The notes under the pieces are model-generated. The model was not told where the DNA came from. It made no database searches and was given only the letters and a program-made list of their open reading frames with translations. The position numbers were made by a program, and so were the translations under genes. A stretch of DNA of 64,000 nucleotides from Macrothele yani (taxonomy: Eukaryota > Arthropoda > Arachnida > Araneae > Macrothelidae), in the NCBI GenBank assembly GCA_039090855.1, contig CM076996.1, positions 46,156,469 through 46,220,468 of the forward strand, read 5' to 3'. Positions 9,804 through 20,721 of the stretch are shown in pieces (position 1 is the stretch's first letter; every line of letters begins with the position of its first letter).

Positions 9804-10152
9804 AAGATGTCCCACCAATAGGGGGTCAACTTTTTGAGTCCTCAATCTTTTTCAATATATTACCTCGTCTTCTGTTCAACTTCTTTTCATATTATTCCTC
9901 ACACAATCTATCCATCTTTTTTGCAGTCTTCTCTTGAATCGCCTCCCTCCAACTTGAATATGGTGCACCTTCCACACAACATGTTCATCTTATCTCTACA
10001 TACATGACCAAAACATCTAAGATGAGCCTCTCACAGTTTACCAATGATGGGAGTAATGTTTCGGCTACCTCTTATAGCAATCATTGTGTAAGTGATCTGC
10101 TTTAGTCACACTGCTCATCCATTGCAACATTTTCATTTCTGTAACATGAACA
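9804..10152 (-). pseudogene. second LINE family, reverse transcriptase C-terminal region, part 2
   Basis: On the minus strand the frame gives VTEMKMLQWMSSVTKADHLH, matching the non-LTR RT motif AEMRMLRW..G.TR.D, then RRLQKRWIDCVRNNM. The upstream half is at 11399-11780, separated by the 10153-11398 element. Stops are present. Confidence 0.8.
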
Positions 10153-10794
10153 TGGGCGCCCATATAGGGAGCGGGGCATTTGCCCCTTCCTGGAAACTGG
10201 ACCGTGCCCTTTTTGTCTGAGGAAAGTACCACAGAGTTTGTTTTTTTATAACACTTTTTCTGATTGCTAATTTCTTTTGTAGAATTTCTGGATGCACACT
10301 TATGTAGAAAAATAGGAAAAACTTGGAAATTTACAGTAGAAAGTAATAATGAAATCTCCCATTGCATGTTGGCGAACAGCATGGGAAAATATGAAAAGCA
10401 AAGAAATGAAAAATATATCCTCCTCTACAACAGCTACTCACTACTAGACAAGATCTCTTAATCATATCTTTTTTTCCCCAGAAATTTGACTTGAGGGTAT
10501 TTTCTCATTCTTGATGAACAAATGAGCAGTCTCAGAGGTATCATGGTACATGTGACATAAGTGGGCAAAATGATCAAAAGAACAACAAAGAAATTTTCTT
10601 ATTGTCACAAAATGCAGCTGTTTAATTTCTTTATCCATTTTTTTTAATGTAACTTTTGGGTCTCTGATTTCGAACTAAATTTATGATCTGTAAATTAAAC
10701 TCATCTTTGTTTTGTGGCTTCTTAGATTACTATATTCAAACTTAGTTAACTTTTTTATTGGATTTTTCTAGGTATAGTTACAAATTTTCTACAA

Positions 10795-10825
10795 ATTTTT
10801 GGAGAAAACTCTTCTCCTTCGTCAG
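10795..10825 (-). ncRNA. decayed hammerhead core (PLE2 left arm)
   Basis: Minus strand: CUGACGA (10825-10819), stem II GGAGAA...UUCUCC, but the following GAAA has become AAAA. That G is essential in known hammerheads, so this copy should be inactive. Confidence 0.55.
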
Positions 10826-11184
10826 GCAATCTTTCAATCCAATCTCCGTCACTGTCTTTGGTTACGGTTAACCTTGACAGTTATGGTGATTCTGCAAAAT
10901 ATCTTGCCAAATGTTAGGCAGTGTTATTCCCCTGCAATAATTTATGATGGAGTTCTGGTATTTTTCAATTTCACAGGACACCACATGGACTGGGACTCTC
11001 TAATGGTAATTGGACTTCAAACCAACTTCCTGAAACATAAATTGAAAGAGGGACTTGAAATTGAAACATACCAGAACTCCATCATAAATGATTGCAGGGG
11101 ATTAACACTGCCTAACATCTGGCGAGATATTTTGAAGAATCACCGTAACCGACGACAGTGACAGAAATTGGATTGAAAGACTGC

Positions 11185-11213
11185 CTGATGAAGGAGACGA
11201 GATTTCTCCGAAA
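11185..11213 (+). ncRNA. hammerhead ribozyme core (PLE2 right arm)
   Basis: CUGAUGA at 11185-11191, stem II GGAGA...UCUCC, GAAA at 11210-11213. The canonical core is intact. Helix I pairing with the following sequence is poor, unlike the sister copy at 53484-53512. Confidence 0.65.
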
Positions 11214-11398
11214 ATTTGAAACTATACCTAGAAAAATCCCATAAAAAAGTTAACTATGTTTAAATTTAGGAGTTGAGAATGTGGTAAAAATGGTTAGATA
11301 ACAAGAAGGCACAGGGAAGTTTGCATATGGTATTTGTATGTTATTCATAGTTACAATTTCTGTTTGCCCCCTCCTGGAAACTAAGTTATGGGCACCCA

Positions 11399-11780
11399 TG
11401 AACATGAAGCTCCTGTTCAACTTTACTATCAGTCACCACACATTCTGCCGCATACAACACAGGTTGAATAGCTGTCTTGTAGTATCTGCTTTTAAATATT
11501 TTATGACAAAAGATATTGGTTCCTTTCCATCCTACATTTATTCTACATATCATTTCAGATTCAATGTCTCCACAATGTTACAAACATGAGACTAGATACT
11601 GAAAAGTGTCTACCATGCCAACTTTTTGGTCTTCTATCCATAGTCCTTCCTATACATATCTATATTTCCTTCCTGCACATATCTATATTCCATAATCTGT
11701 TCTGTCTCAAAGTCTGATAAATCCTTACATTTACCCATCACAATCCGAATTTTACTACCTACTGCTCCACTCATGCCTTA
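11399..11780 (-). pseudogene. second LINE family, reverse transcriptase C-terminal region, part 1
   Basis: The minus-strand frame reads GDIESEMICRINVGWKGTN, then IFKSRYYKTAIQPVLYAAEC, matching the non-LTR RT pattern GDIE.EI..RI..GW and KLKG..Y.....P..LYG.E.W. Just upstream VDTFQYLVS corresponds to the usual FKYLGS. It continues at 10152-9804 after the insertion. The family differs from the RTE-like LINE at 30.8 kb. Confidence 0.82.
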
Positions 11781-12090
11781 TATATGCTACGTTGGTCAAC
11801 TAATTGCGCCCTCTCAGAAATCACGTGGTCAACAGGCTTTGTCTACTTTTGATAGGGGTGGTCATAATTCAGTGATCACTTAGTGTATATATAGATCAAA
11901 AATGAACAAAGGGTACAAAATGAATTTCCAGAAATAAGTAAATAAAACTGTACAATAATGGATAGTGAGAAACAATATCTTCATAGATTAAAACAGCCCA
12001 TTTTTTCAATTTAATTTTCCAACTGCTAGTCAAACGGAATTCCGAGGAATTAAAAAATACAATGTTTTCTAAAAATATGCAATTACTAAC

Positions 12091-12211
12091 CTTGCAGCAT
12101 AAATCTTTTTCTCTCTGGTTGAGCGGCCTGCATCTTACTATGACCTTTACAGCTTCTGCAGCCATTATCTTGTATGCCTGCTAATATTCTGGACACGAGC
12201 ACTAGATATAC
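12091..12211 (-). CDS. KIF17: first coding exon of a KIF17/OSM-3-type kinesin-2
   Basis: Kinesin-2 motors of this type move along microtubules, notably in cilia. The ATG at 12165 opens 25 codons, starting MAAEAVKVIVRCRPLNQREK, the beta-1 strand and RCRPLN motif at the very N-terminus of the kinesin motor domain; EAVKV.VRCRP.NQRE is closest to KIF17 as I know the family. The codons end at CAAG followed by GTTAGT, a good splice donor (phase 0). Upstream, a TTTCAG acceptor at about 12212-12217 suggests the exon starts at 12211 with 46 bases of 5' UTR and another exon further upstream. The next exon, with the rest of the motor, should lie at lower coordinates; I cannot find it, so the intron is long or runs off the window. 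Confidence 0.75.
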
Positions 12212-12217
12212 CTGAAA

Positions 12218-13620
12218 TACAATGTCATATGATAAATGTTCAATAACCTTTTCATGTTACTGAGTTCTTTATTTCAATAATCAACATGTAAACATAATAA
12301 CATAATCAATTCAAAGCACAAGTCTTGAAAGGTGATAAAAAAACTTACAAGTGATAACTTGTTTAAGAATGTAGTTTATAAATTACACGAGTGAAAACTG
12401 TGAAAGTAAGAATACTAGTAAAGTAATAAACTACTTTCTCCTAATAATGAAAATTAAAATTGCAATGTAAAACCAAACAACTACAAAAAAAGTGCATCCA
12501 AATTGAAAGTGACAATGCACACAGTTCTCAGTTTAGCCTTAAAGTAACTATTAGTTCCTATCTCTACTTCAGTTAGTACAATGTTAAAATTTTTGCTTTA
12601 CAGTAGCCTTGTGTTTACAGAACAAGTTCCATTTGTGATAGGAATTATGTTAAAATCCTGAGTAAAGTATGGATGGTACAGTCATTCTGTAGCTCTGGTT
12701 TTCCCCATTGCATGTCTGTTTTGCTTTCAATTAGAGATCGACAAAAAAGAAAAAAAATTTAAAGCCAGAGTTTTGTACTCATCAGACTCATAAAATCACA
12801 AACTTTTCACATCATGGAAAAAAGATTACTAAAGTTTTAGAGCAAGATAGGATCTGTGCCCATGAAAAGAAAATCCAAAAATTTTAGCAGATATAAATCC
12901 CTCCAGGTTTGGTCGCCAGACCTGTGGAAGTAGTGAGACGCAGGAACTCCTGATGATGGTCAAATGTACAGATTGAAAATTTGAGAGGTAATGTACCTTA
13001 AAAAAATTTACCCTCTATAATTCCTGTTAAGTATTTACAGTACTGAAAGTAATTAGAGGAAGGCATGAAGTCATTAATTATTAGACTTGAGAGATGTATA
13101 AATGGTGATCCATACACGCACACATAATTATGAATTAACTACTTATTATTCCATTACGTTTCCTGATGATACCAAAAATCCTCAATTCAGTTTATGTTTA
13201 TAGTAAATTATATTTTGTGCACCCTTTAATATGAGTCACAAAGCCATGCTACTTGTAATATTTTGTAGGCAACAGCATCAAAAGGTGGAATTTGCAATCT
13301 CCACTTGAATCAAAACTTCATCTTGCTCTGACACACGCTGTTCTGCGTCTTGGAATGTGGTTAGTACTTTTCTACCCTTTCTTTAAGTCTTGTTTTCATG
13401 ATTAATAACATATTCCCACACATAAGAAATGTTGACAGGTGTGATATTGTAGCAGTTTAATTTTTTTTTTTTTTAATGGTTATTGCTTCTCAGGTATGGA
13501 TCTCATCAAATTTGTTGTGTGATCTACAGTTTGATTTATGTATTTCCAGACAGATGCACATTATTTTCATATTTTCACTGTTACATCTGAAAAGCCGTTT
13601 TGTTTCCTTTAGTTTCTGGT
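12218..13620. other. intronic or intergenic DNA upstream of the kinesin exon
   Basis: AT-rich, no repeat ends or frames I can support. A non-coding 5' exon or the promoter of the kinesin gene could lie here or further right. Confidence 0.4.
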
Positions 13621-13621
13621 T

Positions 13622-14208
13622 TCTCACATGAATAGGCGTAGTGTTAGGGGCACATGCCCCCTCCCCACCCAACTTTAGAAAATTTTAATGCAAGCACATG
13701 CCTGTGATGGGGAAGCAAACATGAATGGGAGGTTTAATGGAGTTGCTACAAATTTCAAAGAAAAAGAAACAAGAGCTTTATACAAACACATCATTATACC
13801 TGCCTTTTAGATTTGACTGTAATTGGTATTTTGTGAGGAAGTAAAACCACAGAAGAATACTATCAATGTAGAGAATTCATTATATAACATCATTCATGTA
13901 TCAGCAAATTGTAAAAAAAAAAAAAAGAGAGCACTTTATTTTCAAAAAACTTAGCATCTTGCCAAAAATATGCTGGACCATTCATCATTGTTCATTATCA
14001 GCAATGATTGAAGAGTAATGCAAAACAAAAAATATTTGTTATGCACTTAAAAGACCCTAATTTTGTGACATTTACGGACAACTTGTTTCTAAGATTGCCC
14101 CCCCCCCAGGAAAATGTCAGTTTGCACTTTTTCATGCCCCACCGAAAAAACAACAGTTTACACTTATTCATGCCCCCCTCCCTAATTTTTTGGTCATGCT
14201 AGGCCTAT
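13622..14208. mobile_element. possible nonautonomous DNA element with G/C-rich ends
   Basis: The left end AGGCGTAGTGTTAGGGGCAC resembles hAT-type starts and the right end reads CTAGGCCTA when followed to 14206; both ends carry CCCCC runs. No convincing duplication of the target. Tentative. Confidence 0.35.
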
Positions 14209-15758
14209 ACTCACATTTTCTTGTAATATCGCACTTAAACTTCTTTTGATGTGGCCCATGTAACAGAATATTATCCTATTTTCCTTTTAAGTGAGAATTT
14301 TATATATTTTTGCCTTGTACAGAAAATCAAATTTATCTTAGTCTTTGGATAAAATCATGTTTATTGATTGTAATTCTTTCACATATTTTCAAACCTTATC
14401 TTTTGCATATATTTATTATTAAAGGTTCTATGTTATTTGTTTAATGTACAGTAGAGATACACAATTAATTTTTGTTGTTGTTGTTGTTGTAAATCCACAA
14501 CATAAATTGAAGGAACAACAAAACCTCTGGAAAATAGTTAAAAATTACAATTTAATTATAAGCAAAACATTACAAACATAAGCCATATTATAATAACTAC
14601 ACACCAAGACAAACTTCATGTTCTATGAAAAGTAGAAGAGTGGCATTTTCATAGAAAAATGAAGCGTGACAATAGCCTCTATACAGGCAACACAAAATGA
14701 AATTTACACATTAGGCATATGGTTACAAATACCTCTGAAGAACTGGAAACAAAACTAAAACATAATAGCTTTAATAAATCTCCTGTGATAATAATGCACA
14801 TCTGAATTAGGAAGAAATCAAACTAATTGTAGACCACAACAAAATTTATAATGATATTTTACTAGAGAAGCAATCACCACTGAGAAAACAAACAAACTGC
14901 AAAATAACATACCAGTCAACAATGCTTTTCACATGAAACATGCTATCAATTCTGAACCCAAGCTCTGAAATGTTAAACAAACAAAAATAAGAAAAGAAAA
15001 CATGAACTGGGAGGAAGCAAAGTAAATGGCAGTAAAAGACAAGATTTTGATCCATGTAGAGGCCAAAACTTCTGACCGAAAAGAATCAAAGTATTTTGCA
15101 ACTCCAAAGCCTGAAATACAGATGAGCCCATAATGTCCTTATTATTTGATATCTGTTCTAAACATAAACACAAACATGTAAACTCTGTAATTGTTACTCG
15201 TTCTGTGCATGAACAAGGTCAGTTACCGCTCCACTCTTTCTACCAAGCCCATTCCTCTGGCTGTTGTTTCACTACATATTTCACATTTCTGCATGTAATT
15301 TAAATTTAAAAAAAATTAAGAGAAATAGTTGCTTTTCTTTTTAGTTGCCATTGTTACATGAAAAGTTCACCATTCATTTTGCTGTTATCATGTAGCACAT
15401 TCTTTCGAAAACTTAAAATTTGCATTGACATGTACAGAATGAATTAAATCAATATCTGTCAATTTCTATTCGACTATGTTAGCACTGCACCACCAAAGAA
15501 AATGCATTTCCAGGGAACAAAAGTATATGCATTCAGATGAAAATTGGGATATGTATCTTTGCTTCCTTTATATTACCAGAAGAAATATCAGACAAAAATT
15601 GTAGACAGGGCAGACAACTAACTGTTGAACCCAACCCATGACTGAAACACTAGACCTCCACTCAAATGTGCATGTGTTGTCTTACAAACTGTAGCAAGCC
15701 CAACATCAGAACATCAATGTTTCCACTTAAGTTCATTCTTTCCACTTCAGACACAAAA
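14209..15758. other. no recognisable feature
   Basis: AT-rich; a short (TTG)n run at about 14473-14491. No gene supported. Confidence 0.5.
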
Positions 15759-16154
15759 TTAATCATCATATTTCCTGCTTTCCATGAAGAAAAACATCTT
15801 TAGTTCTTTGCCTACTAACCAGATATCTATGCCATGCAAGACTTCATGAAGAAATATTAATTCAGATGGGAAAAGCTTTTTCTTTTTCTCTAATAACATC
15901 CGAGAATAATTATGTAAAAACTTCTTGTATGCAAAAAGACATTTTCCTTTCTTTTTGCATATTGAAAGCTTACTTTCATATCTGCACTGGGTACCGAACA
16001 TTTCCTTGGCATTTACATCATTAGATTCTATTTCCCAAAATGTAATTTTCCTGTTATTTGAACAAATCATTATTTTTGGCAATGAAATTAACTTCTTAGG
16101 AAACTTTAGAATTAAATCATCTTGGAGTGGGAATACAGCCTTCATCACCTGCAC
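15759..16154 (-). CDS. unidentified 131-codon ORF
   Basis: The longest open frame outside recognised transposons in the left half. Composition is Lys/Phe/Leu-rich. A stretch SLPKIMICSNNRKITFWEIE faintly resembles a WD40 strand (VD.DG.I..W), but one such motif is weak evidence. In AT-rich DNA a frame of this size can arise by chance. I cannot name it. Confidence 0.25.
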   Translation of the reverse strand: MQVMKAVFPLQDDLILKFPKKLISLPKIMICSNNRKITFWEIESNDVNAKEMFGTQCRYESKLSICKKKGKCLFAYKKFLHNYSRMLLEKKKKLFPSELIFLHEVLHGIDIWLVGKELKMFFFMESRKYDD

Positions 16155-16459
16155 ATTTCAGCTATTTAGAAATACACTGTCCTGGGTGGTGTAACAATAA
16201 CATATTCATACATTTGGAAATATTCTAGTTGGCATCCCATCATAGCGATGATTCACATTTACCAAGGCATCCCATTTCTAGTGATGATTCACATTTCTCG
16301 CACGTTTTCCGGTCTTTGTTGAAGTTATTGTCCTATTGTCCATTGTATGTGAAATAACCATTCACATCCACCACACTGTTTACTTTGTGTAGAGTCAGTA
16401 GATCTTCACATTAGGATTCAAAACCATTAACTCTTTACCCTTTATTAATGCTCTAAATT

Positions 16460-16486
16460 TTTCGCCCAGTCTTTGGGCATCCTCAG
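16460..16486 (-). ncRNA. hammerhead ribozyme core (PLE3 left arm)
   Basis: Minus strand: CUGAGGA, stem II GCCCA-AAGAC-UGGGC, GAAA, then AAUUUAGAGC as in the right arm. One extra U sits between helix I and the core compared with 17850-17894, which may impair it. Confidence 0.7.
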
Positions 16487-16835
16487 GAAGCATGGCAACT
16501 TTTCCAGCAATGTTCGTGGTTTACTTCTCGCCAATGGAGTCCGATACCCCATGTTGCCATTCATCAGATACGCTGTATTAGATACGTTTCTTGACCAATC
16601 CTAGCTGGTGCCATCTATTTTTCACTAATTCTGTATATATATATATATATATATTTTCCCCTTCAAATGGTCGTTGATGTCATCTTTCCGCTTTCTTCTT
16701 CTTTTCTTTTCCTATCCCTGTTCCCTTGTCTTTTTTGTCGGTTTTTTGTTGTTGTTCTTTTTCTTGTCTTATTAGCTTTTTCCAAAGGCTAGATAATGTA
16801 TTAGGGTCATTCTAGTTACACACCCTTGTTTTATT

Positions 16836-17090
16836 TTATGAATTAAGATCGATTCCTCCATTCTCATTTGTCTCTCTGATTTTTTTATTCCTTTTTAGCA
16901 TTTGAATTTCTTTGTATTTTGGGAATGTTTGGTTGTCAATACAGAATTGCACTAATGCAGTTTTTGCTTTTCTTTTTTGCCAATTAGGTATGTGTTGTTT
17001 TAGCCCTTTTTTAACATGTTTTAGTACTTCCAATGTATGATATTGGGGGTATGTGTGCAATGGGAATTTCGTAAGACCCTGATTCCTCTA
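16836..17090 (-). pseudogene. GIY-YIG endonuclease remnant of PLE3, left arm
   Basis: Mirror copy of the right-arm remnant: a frame with HVKKGLKQHIPNWQKRKAKT and QFCIDNQTFPKYKEIQMLKR stays open for 74 codons, so the frameshift at the right-arm A-run is absent here. The YIG segment lies just upstream in another frame (17011-17250). Confidence 0.75.
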
Positions 17091-17260
17091 ATATTTTGTT
17101 CTCAGTTTTTTTGTTAATAGTCAGATTTTTCAAGGTGTTCACAGAACTTCCTAGTTGTAAGTCATATTTAGCACATTGCCTATTAATACAACTAGGAAGT
17201 TCTGTGAACACCTTGAAAAATCTGACTATTAACAAAAAAACTGACAACAAAATATTAGAG

Positions 17261-17500
17261 GAATCAGGGTCTTACGAAATTCCCATTGCACACATACCCC
17301 CAATATCGTACATTGGAAGTACTAAAACATGTTTAAAAAAGGGCTAAAACAACACATATCTAACTGGCAAAAAAAAAAAGAAGCAAAAACTGCATTAGTG
17401 CAATTCTGTATTGACAACCAAACCTTCCCAAAATACAAAGAAATTCAAATGCTAAAAAGGAATAAAAATCAGAGAGACAAATGAGAATGGAGGAATCGAT
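17261..17500 (+). pseudogene. GIY-YIG endonuclease remnant of PLE3, right arm
   Basis: Residues SGSYEIPIAHIPPISYIGST match the GIY...YIG core, followed by LKKGLKQH (R..EH position) and, after a frameshift in an A-run near 17347-17380, KTALVQFCIDNQTFPKYKEI, matching the family's A..EH...H.F.F...... block. The catalytic GIY is GSY here. Broken by the frameshift. Confidence 0.8.
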
Positions 17501-17849
17501 CTTAATTTATAAAAATAAAACAAGGGTGTGTAACTAGAATGACCCTAATACATTATCTAGCCTTTGGAAAGAGCTAAAAAGACAAGAAAAAGAACAACAA
17601 AAGAAAAACCGACAAAAAAGACAAGGGAACAGGGATAGGAAAATAAAAGAAGAAGAAGAAGAAAACGGAAAGACGACATCGACCATTTGAAGAGAAAAAA
17701 ATATATATATAGAATTAGTGAAACATAGATGGCGCCAGCTAGGATTGGTCAAGAAACGTATCTAATACAGCATATCCGACGAATGGCAACATAGGGTATC
17801 AGACTCTATTGGCGAGAAGTACAGCACTAACATCGGAGGAAAAGTCGCC

Positions 17850-17894
17850 ATGCTCCTGAGGATGCCCAAAGACTGGGCGAAAAATTTAGAGCAT
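17850..17894 (+). ncRNA. complete minimal type I hammerhead ribozyme (PLE3 right arm)
   Basis: In order: helix I strand AUGCUC (17850-17855), core CUGAGGA (17856-17862), stem II GCCCA/UGGGC with a 5-base loop, GAAA (17879-17882), a two-pair helix III AA/UU with no loop, U-A at 17887-17888 as the UH cleavage site, and helix I return strand GAGCAU (17889-17894), a perfect complement. Predicted cut between 17888 and 17889. Such tiny helix III hammerheads are known from PLEs and usually work as dimers. All core positions fit; activity is inferred. Confidence 0.85.
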
Positions 17895-18106
17895 TAATAA
17901 AGGGTAAAGAGTTAATGGTTTTGAATCCTAAAGTGAAGATCTACTGACTCTACACAAAGTAAACAGTGTGGTGGATGTGAATGGTTGTTTCACATACAAC
18001 GGACAATAGGACAATAACTTCAACAAAGACAGGAAAACGTGCGAGAAATGTGAATCATCGCTAGAAACGGAATGCCTAGGTAAGCATTATCCAACTAGAA
18101 TATTTT

Positions 18107-20480
18107 CAAGTATTTATGAAATAACGCACGTAAAATTGAATTGTAGCCTTTTCCGATCTATTTCTAAGTCGGAATATGAACTGCTAATGTGAATTATATT
18201 CAAACAGATTTTGCAACGGCAGGTTTGATTCCTAATCCAGGATGATATAAAATTTGCAAGTATTCTGTGGAGTCTGTTATGTGAACAACCATTAATGATG
18301 GCATTTCAGTACCAAAAAATAATGATTTATGTAATACCCATGTGCTCTGGATATAAAATCTTGATTAATTTCCATAATGTTTCTATCTGAATAAATGTAA
18401 AAACTGTTAACATTACTTGATTTATTCCCATAATGCTTCCTGTTAACATTGTTAAATTAAACATATTAGTAGTGTACTAATCAGTAATGCATACTAAACT
18501 CAGACGATGCAGCTCATGTATAGTTTCTGGAGTCTGTTAACAGGAACAATTTTAAGTACAAGAAATATGATTCACTCAGTTTATTGGTAATGCAGATGAA
18601 ATTTTCCATTTTGCATTAGATAGTATAGTACAGATATCTGTCAAGATACACTTTTCTGTTAATACATCACAGAAAAATTACATGCACAATTTATGCTACA
18701 TGGTTTTGACTTATTTGTAAGATGAATAAATTTCATGGACATGACATATTACATCTCATGTTCATAAGCCTTTCACCTTGACAGAGTAATATGAGATACC
18801 TATCTTGCATGAAAACTGAAGATAATCTCATGCTTCACTTTAATGTTAAAACCTCTTCACTCTCCTCAGATTAATACTAACAAAAGTTATTTACTCTCAT
18901 TCATCTCTTTTGAATATAGTGGGTACATTTTCCCTTAAATTTGTGCTTTACATGTCATATTTAATCAGTATTTTGACTTTGATTTTTTGTTTGTATTGTA
19001 CATTTTTATACATGAACTGAATCAACTATGACATAAGTTGATCCTTAAATGGTGGGAATGAATCATTCATTACCATATGTGGTTCTATGAGAATATTCCT
19101 CTTGAGATGCACTTTCTTGAGATAACCATGGTTTTCTGAGAATGAAACTATAATATAACTCAAGGAAACCTAAATCTGATATTAGTTATCAGCAGCTAAT
19201 CTGACTTCAGTATTTGTTAAAGGATTTGTTTGACCAATTTGTAGTTAATAAGCAGATTGCCTTAGTCACAGTAATAGTATTTGAAAGGAAAAAAATGTGT
19301 TATTTTATTTAAAACCTTCTGTGAATTTAATGTTATCACAAGCAATGGTTCAATTTACATACACTTTTGTTTCAGTTATTATAGCAGTTAGGGTCAACTT
19401 AAGGTTTGCTCGGTGGCAACCAGGGTTATATTCATGTATAGGTTTATCCATCTGGTTTTTAATTTGTTTCAAATCTCAAATCATGTCTAAACAACATAAA
19501 TAGAAATCAATGCTCTGTCCTAAAGTTTAGCTACACGAACAGGATGGGATGCATGTGCTTTCAAGAAGCCATTAAAACATTAAAAAAAAAACCCACTGGG
19601 TTGTCAAATGTTGACTGGATTGCAGATTAATCAGGAATACCATGATACGTCAGCTGTTAATCTCCTTTCCTTAACCGCTCTAAAACCTGCATGACTTTCA
19701 GTCCTGGAGGAAAATTTATGGGTAGAAAACACAAGGGCATGGAAATTGACAATATTTTCATGATCAATAAAATAGCATATGAATGAATTTTTGAGTGAGC
19801 TAAAAAAGCCTCATAACTAGGTTGTTTCAGAGTACTGAAATTTCCTAGATGCAGCATCCACAATGGGAAATTCGCAACATAAATACAAATTTAATGTGTC
19901 AAAAAAATACAAAGCTTTCACTTGCATAACAAGTGCTACCAGGTGCAAAACATATTTTGACTGTAACTAAAGCAGGCTTTACACATGCAATCAAAACTAT
20001 GCATAATTTTAAGTGTGCCTAGCAGGAAGTTTGAGAAGTAAATATAAAGAAAAAGGAGAAAACATTTAACTGTTCCTCATGACTTTCCAACTTCTTCTAT
20101 TTATGCTGCATGAATTGAAATAACCTCTTAACATCGTCACTTCAAAAATTTCAAAATTTTGACATACAGAGGTCAAAGTGGAAATTTTTTAAACTGTGTT
20201 AAAAATATAAATACATTTTAAAACATATTTAATTGGCTTATAATGTCCAGTAATCCCTTCTTGAAACTCTCTGCATGAAAATATTGTTTTGACCTTAGTC
20301 CAGTAGTACTGGTCACAAAAGTCAATGGAAATTTTGTACTTACAACATTGTTCCTATGTGGTAAAAGGATTAAAGGATTGAAACTGTTTTTTGTCTGGAG
20401 CTTATATGTCCCATATACATATGTAGCTAGTTGTTTACCTGTTACAGTATATGAGACCCTAATGTCAGGGTATGATACTA
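18107..20480. other. no recognisable feature
   Basis: AT-rich spacer; short frames only. A 19657-19863 minus frame is open for 68 codons but has no motif I know. Confidence 0.5.
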
Positions 20481-20721
20481 CAGGGTAACCGCTAATGACT
20501 CTGCACTGAATGTACAAATTGCAGTAATGTAATAACAAAGACATTTTGAATGGAATTACAGTAGAAGTGACCCGCCACGTGGAAGTGTTCTGTGTCTGGT
20601 AATCTTCATGTCTCCCCACCCCGAGGTGCATGCAGCTGTCATTCTGAGCGAAGGTCATTCCCGAGCGCTTGGTTGATGGACGCAGACGTGTCAATTGATC
20701 ACTCGTCTTGGCACAAGGACA

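Larger units (their letters stand above)
10738..11262. mobile_element. PLE2 head-to-head pair
   Basis: Arms 10738-10971 and 11056-11262 are inverted copies about 85 bp apart, both reading outwards. The plus-strand arm encodes EIETYQNSIINDCRGLTLPNIW, resembling the C-terminal tail after the PLE GIY-YIG domain, then a 3' region with a hammerhead core. It is nested in the 10153-11398 element. Confidence 0.75.
10153..11398. mobile_element. TIR element with 6-bp target duplication, carrying a PLE2 pair
   Basis: Ends TGGGCGCCCATA / complement of TGGGTGCCCATA, flanked by TGAACA on both sides (10147-10152 and 11399-11404), and interrupting a LINE reading frame. The subterminal motif TTTGCCCCTTCCTGGAAACT recurs in altered form near the right end. 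No transposase seen. A 6-bp duplication does not point to one superfamily. Confidence 0.8.
16218..18106. mobile_element. PLE3 head-to-head pair, 1.9-kb inverted repeat
   Basis: Two arms of about 930 bp diverge from a 31-base spacer near 17174. Each arm, read outwards, encodes a GIY-YIG remnant, then a long 3' region with AT microsatellite, and a hammerhead core (16460-16486 minus; 17850-17894 plus). The arms are close but not identical. The same family recurs at 28817-29616. Confidence 0.9.

Noticed and set aside
10799..11161. A single 120-codon gene
   Set aside because: The frame crosses the centre of an inverted repeat; only its last third corresponds to PLE coding sequence.
15759..16154. 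A WD40-repeat gene
   Set aside because: Only one weak WD-like strand is visible and no splice sites or further repeats; kept only as an unidentified ORF.
20218..20694. 158-codon minus-strand frame overlapping the left end of the 20481 transposon
   Set aside because: It crosses the transposon border and TIR and shows no motif, so it is unlikely to be an ancestral gene.
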